NCBI GenBank assembly: GCA_001599755.1
Contig: BCHX01000004.1
Coordinates: 2,852,001 to 2,916,000, forward strand
DNA length: 64,000 nt
From: Gliomastix tumulicola
Taxonomy: Eukaryota; Ascomycota; Sordariomycetes; Hypocreales; Bionectriaceae
Direction of reading: 5' to 3'
Position numbers and translations under genes: made by a program. Of this stretch, positions 24,021-35,474 are shown one piece after another. Positions within the stretch are counted from its first letter, which is position 1. Each line of letters opens with the position of its first letter. The notes under the pieces are model-generated. The model saw only the letters and a program-made list of their open reading frames with translations, was not told the origin of the DNA and did no database searches.

Positions 24021-25732
24021 GGATAGGGGGGGGGAGGGGGGGTCGTGCTCCCCCTCGTCCTGGAACTGTATACATTAACTCGCCATGACATTTTCGCTTA
24101 TCTATCGGCCGGTCATTTTTGGATATTTCTTTTTGCTACTCTGGCCTGCTATAGACTGTCTTGCTCCAGACATTGCATCGATACACACACACGCACACAC
24201 GCACGCACGCACACACACATGGGGTTACTTGGCGTTACAGGGCATTACTGGGTTTCTTGGATCACATTTCCCTATACATGGAAGGCACGCATTCTTGGGT
24301 TATAATTCTCATCACGGAGCATTTTGTCAGTGGCAGGGCGGGCATGTCGACTTTGTCTCGCCTGCCTACTAGGTTAGTAGGTTTGAAGGGGTTTTCTTGG
24401 GATTGTATATGACAGCGACGACGATATCTTGCAAAACAGAAAGAAAGAGAACTAGAGAGATACTGCTAGCAGCATTAGCGGAATTTTGGAATTTCGTTTT
24501 CCTTGGATCTCCTGTTGTCCTTATCCACGATGACCCATGTGAATCCTGATTCTCACGACGGCTGGTTACATCCTCTGGTGTGCCACATTCTCCCCGTTGT
24601 CGGCGTCATGAGACACAGGCGCACACACTATATCTCGTAGCCGGCGTCATGAGACCACGCGCCTCTGATTGCAGAGAGGTAGCGCAAAGTTTAGTGGCGG
24701 CCAGGAGGCGAAGTCCTTGGTGCGTGTTCGCGCACAAACAAAGATCAAACTAAGTCGTTGGGCTCGGGCTGTGACGGTCGAGAATTTGGGAACTTGGGAA
24801 CTGAATCATGGTGGTGGAGGGTGGAGGGGGAGGGGCGCATGACGTCAGGGACAAGATCATCTCAGGTCAGTTTCGTCCGTTTTGGATGCTGCGTCACGGA
24901 GCAAAAAATGTTTGTACGGGCTGAACTGGTGCTGCTGTATCCTTCCAGGGTCAAGTCAAGCCCATTGATTTCCCACCACAGCTTCGTTTACGTTTGAACT
25001 CTATCCTGGGCAAGGGAGCATCATCAAGGATGGTCGGGAGAAGTGGCTGCCACTGGAAATGACAAGAAAAATTAAGAGTAAGGAAAATTATAAAAGCCAA
25101 GAGATCCCCTTGGGAACTTTCAGCTGGCAATTGACTTTTCAACAGTACCGGACATCCAAAATCCACCGCCCGACCCGCCGCTTGACCTTTTTTTCCCATC
25201 CCATCCCATCCCATCATTCATCCATCCATCCAATCGTCCCATAGCTGGAGGCCTGCCGGGCGGACGTGTGACATATTTCCTTGGTTGTGGCAGCGACTAA
25301 GAAGGAAAAAAAGCGCCGACGCCGCGCCCCCGTAGATAGCATCGCCATTTTCATCATCCATCCTTCCTGTCGACACACGCCCAGCCCAGCCGATAATCTT
25401 CGGGTTCCTACCGACCCAGTGCTACCTTCCCTTAGCTGCCTAGTAGTTAGTGTCTAAAGGGTTCCCTGACCATCTACGGCGTCACGTCTGCTGCCGGGCC
25501 TGTGTGAGTTGTGTTTGCTCGTTTTCTGAACAAGACAAAAAAAGGGGACCGCGGAACGGGGACTTATAAGAACATCCGATACCCCACCGACTTGACAGCT
25601 TTCGGGGTTCCTTCCCTTGCAACAACCCGGTTCGAACATTCGCTCCTTCTCGACAGAGCACACACACACACCTTCCTCGCCCTACGCGAACTTCTTCCTT
25701 CTGTATCTCTTATCCCACGAGCAAAAGCCAAG
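24021..25732. other. Intergenic region, creD to SLM1-like gene
   Basis: 1.7 kb with no supported gene. It includes a CA/CG-type microsatellite at 24183-24220 and a short CATCC tandem run near 25198-25230. The region around 25590-25732 is presumably the leader of the next gene. Confidence 0.5.
24183..24220. repeat. Imperfect (AC)n microsatellite
   Basis: Alternating AC units interrupted by GC lie in the creD 3' flank. Confidence 0.85.
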
Positions 25733-26088
25733 ATGTCCTCAGCAACCTCCCCCACCACGGTAGACATGCCGTCGCGGGCTGCCACCAACATGAGTCTCCT
25801 TAGCGACGACGCTGTCCCGGACTTTGATCCGTCGAGCGTGAGTAGCAAAACCCAGAGGGGACCAGGGGTCTCGTACCCGATCAGGAGAGAGAGAACGAAT
25901 AGCTAGCTAACTTTGGGCCTATCTAGACCGCTGGCCTTCTGGCTGAGCGCCTGCAGGCATGGAAGCACGCCGTCGTCTATCTCGAGGAATACATGGGTGC
26001 CATGGAGAAGATCCATGGCAAGCACGCCAAGGAGTACGAGCGAGCTCTCAAGGTCAGTCCAGTCCAGTTGGGCTCCGAGAGAAAGGGG

Positions 26089-26138
<50 letters not shown>

Positions 26139-27411
26139 CCTTGAATGACTGACAAGCCCCCCCCCCGCCCCGCAGACCATCACCAACCCCCTCAGGGAGG
26201 GCCACCACTTCGACCAGAGCTTGGGTGGTATCGCCGGCACCTTCGAGAACATGCGCGCAAACACGCAGTCCCTCATCAACACCAACATCGAGACCGAGAA
26301 GAGCATCAAGGGCTCCGTCCTGCCCATCCTCGACCGCCTGCACAAGGAGGTCAAGCACAAGGCCAAGGAGCTGCAGAGCGGCGCGCAGAAGGGCGCCAAG
26401 GAGGTCGAGAAGGCCCGCAACACGACGCAGAAGCACATCGAGCTGCTCGGCCAGCAGACGGCCTCGTTCGACTCGGCCGGCGGCAAGCTCAACTCGCACG
26501 ACGACCCCTACGTCGTCCACCGCGGCGTCCTGCACCGCCTGAGCGCCCAGGTGCTGTCCGAGAACAACCACCACAACGACCTCATCGCCGTGCAGAACAA
26601 CTTTGCGACCTTTGAGGCCCACGTCGTCGAGGTCATGCAGCAGGCCATGGAGGCCTTCACGCAGCTGGCCGGCGGGCAGGCCGAGAAGACGCGCGCGCTT
26701 CACGCCGACATGCTCAGCACCATCCAGAACGTGCCGCCCGAGTTCGAGTGGGCCAACTTCACCGTGCGCTGCGCCGAGCGCCTGGCCCAGCCCAACGAGG
26801 CCCCGCGCTCCGTCGATGCGATCAAGTTCCCTAACATGGACCACTCGTCGACGAGACCGCTCATCGAGGGCTCGCTCGAGCGCAAGTCGCGCAACAAGCT
26901 GTCGTGGGGCTACAGCTCCAACTACTACGTGGTCACGCCGTCCAAGTTCCTGCACGAGTTCAAGGACTCGGATAACACGCGCGAGGACCCCAAGCCGGAG
27001 CTCTCTCTCTATCTCCCCGATGCGACCATCGGGACTCCCAATGGGGATAAGTTTAATGTCAAGGGCAAGGACAGGAGCAAGACGATGAGCAGCAAGCTCA
27101 CGGGCACGTCGGAGCTGGCGTTCAAGGCACACACGCCGGCCGACGCCCAGAAGTGGTTCCAGATCATCCAGGGCGTAGCTGGTGCGACTGGTCCTGCGGA
27201 GCCGAACTCGCCCGCTACCCCAGCTGGCTCTACCCCGACGTCACCTGTCGCTGACTCGCCCAAGGCTGCCATCGGTGACAAGCTGGAGATGAACTCGCCC
27301 ATCGAGGATCATAAGGGACAGGAGGCGGGGGTGACGCCACCACCAGCAACCACGACAGCCACCACGACGAAGCCCGTTGAAGCAGACGTGACCAAGGCCG
27401 ACGCCGCCTAG
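25733..27411 (+). CDS. SLM1-like BAR-PH phosphoinositide-binding protein
   Basis: Three exons (25733-25837, 25927-26052, 26176-27411) give 488 aa. The product resembles yeast Slm1/Slm2, peripheral plasma-membrane proteins that bind PI(4,5)P2 and act under TORC2 on actin and sphingolipid control. Residues about 36-290 form a long helical F-BAR-like region: AGLLAERLQAWKHAVVYLEEY, then THE second and third exon helices rich in Lys/Glu and HIELLGQQ. A PH domain occupies about 306-412, from RPLIEGSLERKSR through SSNYYVVTPSKFLHEF to DAQKWFQIIQG. The C-terminal 75 residues are Pro/Thr/Ala-rich and disordered, with several SP sites. Intron 1 sits after the short acidic N-terminus. Intron 2 carries a long GA microsatellite and a C-run before the acceptor. 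Confidence 0.9.
26095..26136. repeat. (GA)21 microsatellite in an intron
   Basis: A perfect GA/AG run of about 42 bp lies inside intron 2 of the SLM1-like gene, between the donor at 26053 and the acceptor at 26175. Confidence 0.95.
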
Positions 27412-29558
27412 GCGAGGCGGAGCCGCCCGATCTATGGCAGCAGATTGTACAGAGGCACGTGTATGTGCGGAGGAAAATTGACCGTGAATTGCCCAAGCTG
27501 TCACCCGCCAGGTCCCAGGCTGCCGGGCAGGTGGCCTTCTACCACCGGCTTCATCTGACACAGTCTAGGTATTTTTGGTATTTCGCAGTACCGTGTGTTG
27601 GGGTTCCTTGAGCTACCGCCCGTTTGAGGGTACAACTAGCAACTGTTGCAGCGTTCAGTCTGTTTGTTTGTTCTTTACTTGGATCTTGCTTCCCCCCCCC
27701 CCCCCCCATTCCCCTAATTAATTACCTTAGGCAACATCTCGATAATCAAGGCCTCTTTATTTTTGGGTCCCCTTCATGTCAGCACCTTTTTCCTCTTTCG
27801 TGACGGTGAGGCAGGCCATGGTCCCTCTCGAAGGATTCATGCGGCTCTGCCGCCCATCTCACTCGCCCTCGCCCTCAGGCTGGAGGAGGAGGAGGAGCGG
27901 TCTGTGATCCAGAACCGCACGCGATCCCCTGTCTCTCCATCCATCCATCCATCCTCACTCCAGGCCTAAGACATCCATCATGTGGCACGGTGCGGAGTCG
28001 CGTAAGCACAGATACCGCCTTGCAAGCGACTCTTTCCATTCGACAGCTGCCCAAGCGAACCACGAGCGAAGCGCCGTCCCGGCCGCCTCACTCTGTCCCC
28101 CCCCCTTCCCCCCGCGCGCGCGAGACACTGATCGCCCGACGAAAGCTGACATGGAAGCGCTCTAGCGACGCCACTGATACAACACGGCACGCGGTCCCCT
28201 CATGTACCTGTACCTACCTTCCGCCGCGACTCCTCACCTACGTCGGATGTACCCTACGGTCTCTCTCCTCCACACCACCCCAGGGCAAATTTGGGATTGG
28301 GATGGATGGGGTGGCGTCCCGAGCCTCGTTTCTTCATCCATCACCGAAGAAAAGTGGGGCCTCTACCACGTAGAGCGAGGCGATTGGAATGAAAATTGGA
28401 CTTACACTGCGATGCGCGGCCAGCAACCAAGACCATCGACGGGCGGTTCGCCCGTAAGGCAGCCGCTTCTTTTTCCCATCGTGCCGTCCTAGTCGATCGA
28501 TGGCCCGGGGCACTACTATTTCGGGTCGAAAAAGTGAGGCGGGCGCGAAATGCTTATTGGCTGGTCGCCGGGGGGGGGGCGTCTGTGTTGATAGAAACCA
28601 GCCCAGCCCGGCCCAGCCCAGCCCAGCTCTCGGATGATGATGACAGGTCACATTAGCTTCTCTTTTCGGTCTGTCACAGGCAGTGTGGGAAAAAAGCAGA
28701 AAACCGGGCAAGGGAAGGACAAAGCAAAGTGAAGTTCTAAACGCTGCATACTCACACACCCCCCACACACACTAGATGCGGCAGCCATCGGGCAACGACG
28801 AAGGGAAGGATGGATGGCTGGCTGGGATGTTGCATCTTTTTTTGGGAACCATTGGCAAAGCTTCTGGTTGCCTTGCATGGCTCGCTCGATGGGCGCCAAA
28901 AGATGGAGGGGTGGCTGGCTAGTTTCTCTTGGCCCGTCTGCGTGAAGATCGCGGAAGTACTTGGTCTATTGTATGCACTGGCTGCATGATGCAGAGCAGA
29001 GATGGGCTTGACCGCCTCACTTCCGTTTTTGCTCATAGAATGATGTGCGGCTGAAATGGGGAGGGGCAGAGAGAGAGAGAGAGAGAGAGAAAGAGGTGCA
29101 TGTTTGCATTGGTCGGCTACATAACCCATTGGCCCTCCCTCCTCCCATCCTTTTCTGTGTTTCTTCTCTTCTGAAGCTTTCAAAGCTCTTCTTCAGATCA
29201 CATAGCCCAGTCTTCTTCTTCTTCTTCTTCTTCTTCTCTAGCCATTGAGCCTCCCTCATTGTTCATTTAGAGATAGCTTAATTAGCTAGATCAAAAGCAG
29301 TACCCCTGGATCTGGACCTGGACCTTGGACTCTGGACCGGAAACCTGGCATCGACCTCTTCGTCAACGACCTACCTGGACTTCGCCCATCGACACGAACA
29401 CACGAAAAGCTGTGTTCAATCTAGAACCTGGATCCCCCCCAAATCGACAACTACTGGCGCCCCCCCTTCTGGACCGGAAACGATACAATACAGCAAAACC
29501 TGGAACCTCGCCAAACAACAACAACAACGGCAGCAGCACGACGACGACCACTCAGCGT
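27412..29558. other. Intergenic region, SLM1-like to Clr5-domain gene
   Basis: 2.1 kb without a supported gene. It contains a 17-base C-run near 27692-27708, a CATC tetranucleotide run near 27938-27953, a (GA)n run near 29071-29090 and a (TTC)n run near 29213-29237. The last 250 bp have an open frame continuous with the Clr5 gene but no ATG, so it is taken as leader. Confidence 0.5.
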
Positions 29559-30687
29559 ATGAAGCTTCATACCCCTGTCGATGGGCTGGCCTCCCCCTCC
29601 AGGATGACGAAACCATGGACGATGCACCGCCGGGAGATCACCGATCTGTACATCAAGGATGGCCGCATCCTTGAAGATGTTCGCAACATCATGAAGGAGC
29701 GCCACGGCTTCCAAGCATCGTACGTATCCCACTCCCCCTTTATTCATTGTCTTGGTTGGCTGACATCAGACCTCTTTCGCCCCTGGCAGGATCCGCGCTT
29801 ACCGTCACCACTTTGACCGCTGGGGCGTCGCAAAGTACAACCGCAGAGACCGACAGAACAAACGCCCGTCTCGGCCCGTCGCCCAACAGCAGCAGCAGCA
29901 GCAGCAACAACACCGTCAACAGCAACCGCAACGGCAGCGGCAACAACGCCACCAGCCCGCGACACCCTCCCCCTCGCCCGTGCAGTCCCCCCTGGTCGTG
30001 CAGTCCCCTTCTCCCAAGACGGAGGCGATGAGCCCGGGCACGGCTGCCACGACGGCCATAGCAGCAGCCGCCACTGCTGCTGTAGCTGCTGCTGCAGGTG
30101 GTACAGGTGGTACAGGAGGAGGAGGAGGAGGAGGGGGCTTCCTCGGCGACAACGACATGGCCTCCCCGCCGCCCTGGTCAGTACACTCATCACCACCACT
30201 ACCACCATCCAACATCATGACGCCCCCGGCGACCCCGCTGGTCCTGCCCGCGTTGGGGCTCGTCATCGCCGAGGCGACCAGCGAGCACGTCGATGACTGG
30301 TTCGAGGCCTGGCGCTTCGAGCAGAGTCATCGCGCTGCGCTGCAGGGCACCGCCGAGTGTCCACTGCTACCATATCCCAGCAGAGCACGGTAATCACCTT
30401 AAGCCGCTGTTTTTGTTTTTTTTTTCCTTTTTTTTTTGGACGCGCGCGAGGGAAGTGGGAAGACGTTTGCTTGAAACTTTGAGTGCTGACTTTCGCGACT
30501 CTCTTCTAGATGGCCGTCGTACATTGAGCAGGAAAGACGCTGCGGGCCTGCATACTCTGATGCGCCGTACGCTGAACCGCAGATTGTTGGGCATTGCGAG
30601 TATCACTGTTGTGCTGCCTGGCCGTGGTCCAGTGACGATTACCAGTACGGCGGCGCGCAGCTACCGGGTGTCATCTCGTCGGCATAG
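29559..30687 (+). CDS. Clr5-domain protein with long low-complexity tail
   Basis: Three exons (29559-29719, 29790-30389, 30510-30687) give 312 aa. The N-terminal Clr5 domain (PF14420, a fungal module of unknown biochemical role) covers residues about 18-74: WTMHRREITDLYIKDGRILEDV, then MKERHGF, and across the splice SIRAYRHHFDRWGVAKYNRRD. Following this are a Gln run, Pro/Ser-rich sequence, an Ala run and a Gly run (about 95-190). A short helical segment (SEHVDDWFEAWRFEQSHRA) precedes exon 3. Exon 3 is inferred: the donor after CG at 30389 and acceptor TTCTAG at 30509 keep an open frame of 59 more codons ending at TAG. Without it the protein would stop at 30393. Start is the first ATG in frame. 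The domain is secure; the C-terminus is less so. Confidence 0.75.
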
Positions 30688-32637
30688 TCACTCACGACTT
30701 GGTAACATGACAATACGTTCTTGGCAGGCAACAGCCTCAGGGCATAAGTAGTAATATATTTTATATTCGGTTGTCTGAATCTGAAGTAATCCTCTTGGGT
30801 ATCGTGATGTTCGAGACTCACTCGCACATGGCTTCGTCATGACCTACCTACCTAAACCCCGTCACCAGAAGCCTGAAGTGCACTCACTTCAGGGCACGTA
30901 GCAGCGATGTTTCAAGCCCCATATTGGGCACAGGGCAGCTTCACACCAGCAGTGATTGGGTTTCTAACTTGCCTGTCAAACTTGTCAGTCGGCGAGCACA
31001 ACAGACAAAGCAAGAATATGAAGCATCAAGTAGTGTAAGTATCAGGGTAGAATGCCTTGTCACAGGCAGGTATCGTCAATGCAACTTGGGCTACGTTGAC
31101 CGTCGTGATATTTGTAGCATCATGTAGAGGGGGGGGCTAAGAGAGGGGAAGAGGTGGAAGCATCGACATACCTTGATAAAACGCCAGAGCTGCGCAAAAC
31201 TCAATTCGAGCACCACTTCAAACGCAAGTTAGCCCTGCGCTCTTAGCAACAGATTCTATGCGTTGTCTCGGTCCATCGTCGATCAGATATAGAATAGTTT
31301 GTCGTCGTTGTGCGAAACTCAGACATATGCTTGTCTTTGTTTATTCGGGATCATCATAGGATGGAGGACGAGTGGTACGTATGCACACCGAGCTGACATA
31401 CCAGAACTATAGCAACACTATGGCAGGTCAGCATGTGACCAGGCAAAGACCAATGTCAAGAGCACGGATGTTATATAGACGGGAAGGATCAGGGAATGCA
31501 TGAATGGTAATAAAAGATATATGTCTTCATCGGCAACGCGAATAAGACTCGTCATCTAAATCATCATAGAACGTCGAAACCACACCAAACAGCGCAAAAA
31601 AAAAAAAAAAAACTTACCAGACACTCCATCTCAGGGGACAGCGAGGGTGCTGCCACCCCGTTTCACCGTTCATGACACCGTGCTACTACAGGCGACGCAT
31701 TAGCTCCTGCGTGCTCTCCTGATGTGCCTCGTTTGAAAACATGGTTGTCGGGTTGTAAAATCAGTGGGCGAGGTTTTCTAGGCCTGCCGCAATGTGGCTT
31801 ATCTTGCTCATGTATAATCGGAGCCCAGTGCCGTCTCATCATATGGAGATGTATCAAGCAACAATCAACGGATCGTTCGTACCTTGCCTAAAATCTTTGA
31901 GCATGTTAGCTGCAATGTTGCGACCAAGAAGAGGGCAGACAAGTGATAGAGAGGGAGCAGTGTAGTCAGTCATAGCCATTAATATCGTCAAGGAGAATTC
32001 AGCCGGTAATTTCCAGCGTATATTATTGAAAGAATTGATCATCATGAAAAGGGTAGCAGGATGCGTTGTGGTTCACCAGAAGAGACTTACCAAATTTGCA
32101 ACATGCAGCGCATTGCTGCGTCAATCAGCGTAACATTCATTGTGACCTAAGCGTGCCGTTGTTAGCAAGACAGCTTCTCGACGCGAGGTGCGAGTAGGAA
32201 AAAATTGAGGAACCAGTCGTTCAGACTGACGTGTAAAACTGCTAGTTTCATTCCCGGAGGTCAAAGACTCTAGTTTGCGGTTATGTGTGTCATCAGGAAG
32301 GGGAGGAAAGTATTGTGATGTGAAGAATGAATCTTAACTTACCCAATGGTCGCCGACGCCGATGCGGCTGGCGAAACAAAAAATCACAAGTTTGCTGTGC
32401 GAGGTGGGAGAAGAAGAAAAAATCTGGTGGAGGTTTTCAAAGACTTTTGATGCTTGGTGTGGGCAAGGACAATTGGCTTATGTCAGCGCATCACGTGGCT
32501 TCGCGTCAGTGCCGTGTTGCTCCGACCCGTCATCTTACCCGGTACCGTCGTAACATGAAAGACTCACAACTCATCGTGAATTGGCTTCGCTCACTGACGA
32601 CTACATATCAAGAGCGTCAAGATCTTATAAGTCGAAA
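30688..32637. other. Intergenic region containing a candidate spliced minus-strand transcript
   Basis: About 1.95 kb without a long ORF, and more AT-rich than the gene bodies. Splice-like signals cluster on the minus strand (see the separate ncRNA entry). On the plus strand I see no coding potential before the glycosylase gene. Confidence 0.5.
31390..32440 (-). ncRNA. Candidate multi-exon minus-strand transcript, no long ORF
   Basis: Read on the minus strand, a CT-rich leader precedes a chain of strong splice signals. A first exon ends at 32343 (GTAAGTTAAG donor). Exon 2 is 32146-32091, its acceptor CTTAG preceded 17 bp upstream by a GCTAAC branch site and its donor GTAAGT. Exon 3 is 31909-31883, after a pyrimidine-rich TTGCAG. 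Exon 4 is 31783-31618, with donor GTAAGTTTTT. Exon 5 starts at 31417. Joined exons keep only short frames: exon 2 starts with an ATG (MNVTLIDAAMRCMLQI) but meets a stop on entering exon 3. It could be a non-coding RNA, a decayed gene or a small protein with a splice I mis-set. Ends are not defined. Confidence 0.35.
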
Positions 32638-33999
32638 ATGCCTGAGATTGCTGAAGGTTTGAAGTTCCTATTTGAAATCATATCCCGGGCTGAATCGCTG
32701 ACAAGACCACAAGTCGCACGGGTCGTGCATTTCCTCAAGCTTCACCTGGTCGGCAAGAAGATCCTCCAGGCATCGGCGATAGATGACTCCAATGTGTTTG
32801 GAAAAGTCGGCACGACTGGGGCTGATGTTGCGGCGGCGCTCACCGGGAACAAGGTGCGTTGGCTGCTACTGTCTCAGCTCGAACGAGGAAATACTCACTA
32901 TTCACGCTGCAGGTAACTTCAGCTGGGAGTCAAGGAAAATACTTCTGGTGAGTAAACCCGATTCATTGACGCAGTATGCTCCGCTCACGCAACATCGCGT
33001 AGGATTACCTTGGAAAAGCCACCTCATCTCGTGATGCACCTGGGAATGACGGGTAAGTTGCATCCCCCCCCCCCCCCGGGGCCCCAAATAGCACGTCTGG
33101 TTTTCTCATCGGTTCTAGGCTGGGTACACATCCGAGGCGAGAGGTCCGCCTACACCAACTACTACAAGAAGATGAAAGAGTCAGAGATGGACCAATGGCC
33201 CCCCAAGTTCTGGAAGTTCGAGCTCACGACCGAAGGAGAGCCAGGAACGCAGGTGGCCTTCACAGACCCGCGCCGCTTCGGCCGCGTCCGGCTGGTGGAC
33301 TGCCCCGGAGATGACATCCGGAAGCACTCGCCGCTCGTCGAGAACGGGCCGGACCCCGTCATCGACCTCGACGTCTTCACCCTCGCGTACCTGGAGAGGC
33401 GGATGAAGGCCCGGCACGTGCCCGTCAAGGCTCTGCTCCTGGACCAGGCCACCATCAGCGGCATCGGGAACTGGGTCGCGGACGAGACGCTCTACCAGGC
33501 GAAGCTGCACCCGGAGCAGTACTCGGACGACTTCAGCGACGAGGAGATCAGGAAGCTATTCGAGTCTATCAGATACGTCTGCCAGACGGCCGTGGATAAG
33601 CTCGGCGACTCCGACGAGTTTCCCAAGCACTGGCTCTTCGACCACCGATGGGGCAAAGGAGCGAAGGGCTCCAAGCTTCCTAACGGCGAGAAGCTGGCAC
33701 ACATCACGGTTGGCGGCCGCACGAGCTGCTATGCCCCCGCCGTGCAGAAGAAAACAGGCAAGGTGGCGCCTGGTGTCAAGTCGGAGATGATTGAGTCCGA
33801 GGAGGAGGAGGAGGAAGTCAAGCCCGCTCCCAAGAAGAAGTCTCGCAAAAATGCCCGGGACACCCCTGTGAGCAAGATAGAGGAGGATGCCAGTCCACCC
33901 AAGAAGAAGGCCAAGACCCAGAAACTTGATCCTCAGACCAAGGTTGAGGAGGACGCCTTAATCCCGGGGCAACGACGGTCAACCCGGCTGCGCAAGTGA
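32638..33999 (+). CDS. Formamidopyrimidine-DNA glycosylase (Fpg/MutM type)
   Basis: Five exons (32638-32656, 32714-32853, 32913-32947, 33003-33052, 33119-33999) give 374 aa. It excises oxidised purines such as 8-oxoguanine and cleaves the abasic site in nuclear base-excision repair. The mature N-terminus MPEIAEVARVVHFL, with the catalytic Pro2 and Glu3 of the family, exists only after the 19-nt first exon is joined. VTSAGSQGKYFW, HLVMHLGMTGWVHIRG, the DNA-binding FTDPRRFGRVRLVD and LLLDQATISGIGNWVADE (helix-two-turn-helix) follow. The zinc finger of bacterial Fpg is replaced by GGRTSCYAPAVQKKTG, as in plant and fungal enzymes. A Lys-rich tail (about 275-374) with acidic runs and KKKAKTQ is probably nuclear localisation. 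Intron 4 contains a 14-base C-run. Confidence 0.93.
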
Positions 34000-34684
34000 G
34001 AGTTACTGGCTATTACTGGTACAGGATAGAGCATTTGGATTCCCGATACACGAGAGCGGAAATAACGCAGGATCGCTTGATTTACCTTATTTTATGTTTT
34101 CTATAGATATGGGGTGTTGAAACATAGCTAGCCTCTTCATTGCTGATATAATTCTACCATACCTCGGCATTGTTCTACGTTATTGGTCCCTGCAGTCTCT
34201 TTCCTGGAGGATGTGTGGCTGACACATGCCTCGATAGGTGTCGTCACGCAACTGCAGCACGGACACGCCAGTAGTTGAGGATCGAATGGCTCTGATTCTT
34301 GACTAGTTTGTCTAAATCTGATGACTCTGGTCTGTCCAAGCATAACAGCTCAGAACTTCTTGAGGATGAAGGAAGCACAGCAATAGAAACAACGCCCAAA
34401 TTCAACGCCGCAAACGTCAAGTCCATAATCCCGTGGCACTCAAAGGTGCCTCTCCTTTATCCTCGAATTTTGATCCGATGTAAGGTCGTGAAAGTCGTGA
34501 CAAGTCGTAACAGAAAAAATGCAAAGATCGGGGTATCATTCATGCCTAAAAGCCGAAAATCCGAAGGTATGTTGAACGCTAGGTTGAAGGCCAAGTAAAG
34601 AAGAAACGATTCGGACGGATTGAAAAAAAAAAAAAAAAGTGTGAGAGGTTTCGTGTGGACGATGGTGGTGGTGGTGCCGTCTAT
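34000..34684. other. Convergent 3' region, Fpg and LOV genes
   Basis: 685 bp between two converging stop codons, with an A-run at about 34622-34638 near the LOV gene end. A 99-codon plus-strand frame (34299-34598) resembles no known protein and is not called. Confidence 0.5.
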
Positions 34685-35474
34685 TCACTCTTCCGACTGG
34701 AAGCCCACAGCGTAGCGATGGCCAGTGGTGTGCAGCTGAACGGGGATGATGCTGAGCATGTTGGTGAAGCGCTGGCCGTCGCGCTTGTAGTTGAAGAGCC
34801 GCAACTGAATCTCCTCCCGGTTCTGGACGGCATGCCGCAGTCTCTGGACGGCCGCTTTGTCGACGACAGCGGGGGCTCGGGGACCTTGGGCGCTGCCGGG
34901 GCCGGGCGTCTGGAGGAACCGGCAGTTGCGTCCGACGACCTCGCTTTGGGAGTAGCCCGTCATCTCGCAGAATGCGTCGGAGGCGTAGACGATGGGCGTG
35001 TCTGGGAGTTCCAGGTCGCAGACGACAACAGCTACTGAGCAGTCCACAGCGCCGATGTCGATGGAGGGATTTGGACGGCTTTGAACATTGACCTATGCGC
35101 ATTGGTTAGCCCAGGGTGAAACTGCGTAGTTCTAGACCGGTCCCATCTTCTTACCAAGATCGCCATGAGGTCGAAGCCCGTTCCAGAGTAGAGTCCGGGG
35201 TAGATGACGGTATCCCGGCCTGGCTGTTGACCAACCAGGGCGCTCTGAGAAGCTGGGAGTCCTTGATCAGGCACAACATACTGTCAAACGATGCTGTCAG
35301 TGATCCGTTCCAGCGTTTAGAAGGCAACGCGTTGTTGGTGAACTCGCATACATCCAGTGCCCGGCTCTCCCAAGGGTTCAGCGGGAGGAGGGGTGCTTGG
35401 GACGCAGAAGCCATGTTGTCGGTCACAGTGGTCGATGGTGGCGAGTCCGTCGTCGTTGAGGGAGGGAGAGTCAT
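34685..35474 (-). CDS. vvd: LOV-domain blue-light photoreceptor, VIVID/ENVOY type
   Basis: Three exons (35352-35474, 35155-35280, 34685-35092) give 218 aa, slightly longer than Neurospora VVD (186 aa). VVD-type proteins bind FAD, form a cysteinyl-flavin adduct in blue light and damp White Collar signalling (photoadaptation). The sequence has the N-cap LNPWESRALD, then IYPGLYSGTGFDLMAIL and RPNPSIDIGAVDCSVAVVVCDL. The LOV core follows: TPIVYASDAFCEMTGYS and GRNCRFLQ, with adduct-forming Cys140. The roughly 10-residue loop after FLQ that FAD-binding fungal LOV proteins carry is present. FNYKRDGQRFTNMLSIIPV comes next, then the C-terminal GFQ whose Gln senses the flavin. Introns are 71 and 62 bp. 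The ATG at 35474 is the first in frame; Met21 is an alternative start. Confidence 0.93.

Noticed and set aside
25620..25645. GGTTCGAAC box resembling a tRNA B box (also near 21561 and 55785)
   Set aside because: No matching A box, acceptor stem or cloverleaf could be drawn at any of these sites, so no tRNA gene is called.
25903..27132. 409-codon minus-strand frame
   Set aside because: It runs antisense across two exons and an intron of the SLM1-like gene; its Ser-Leu run is just the intronic GA repeat read in complement.
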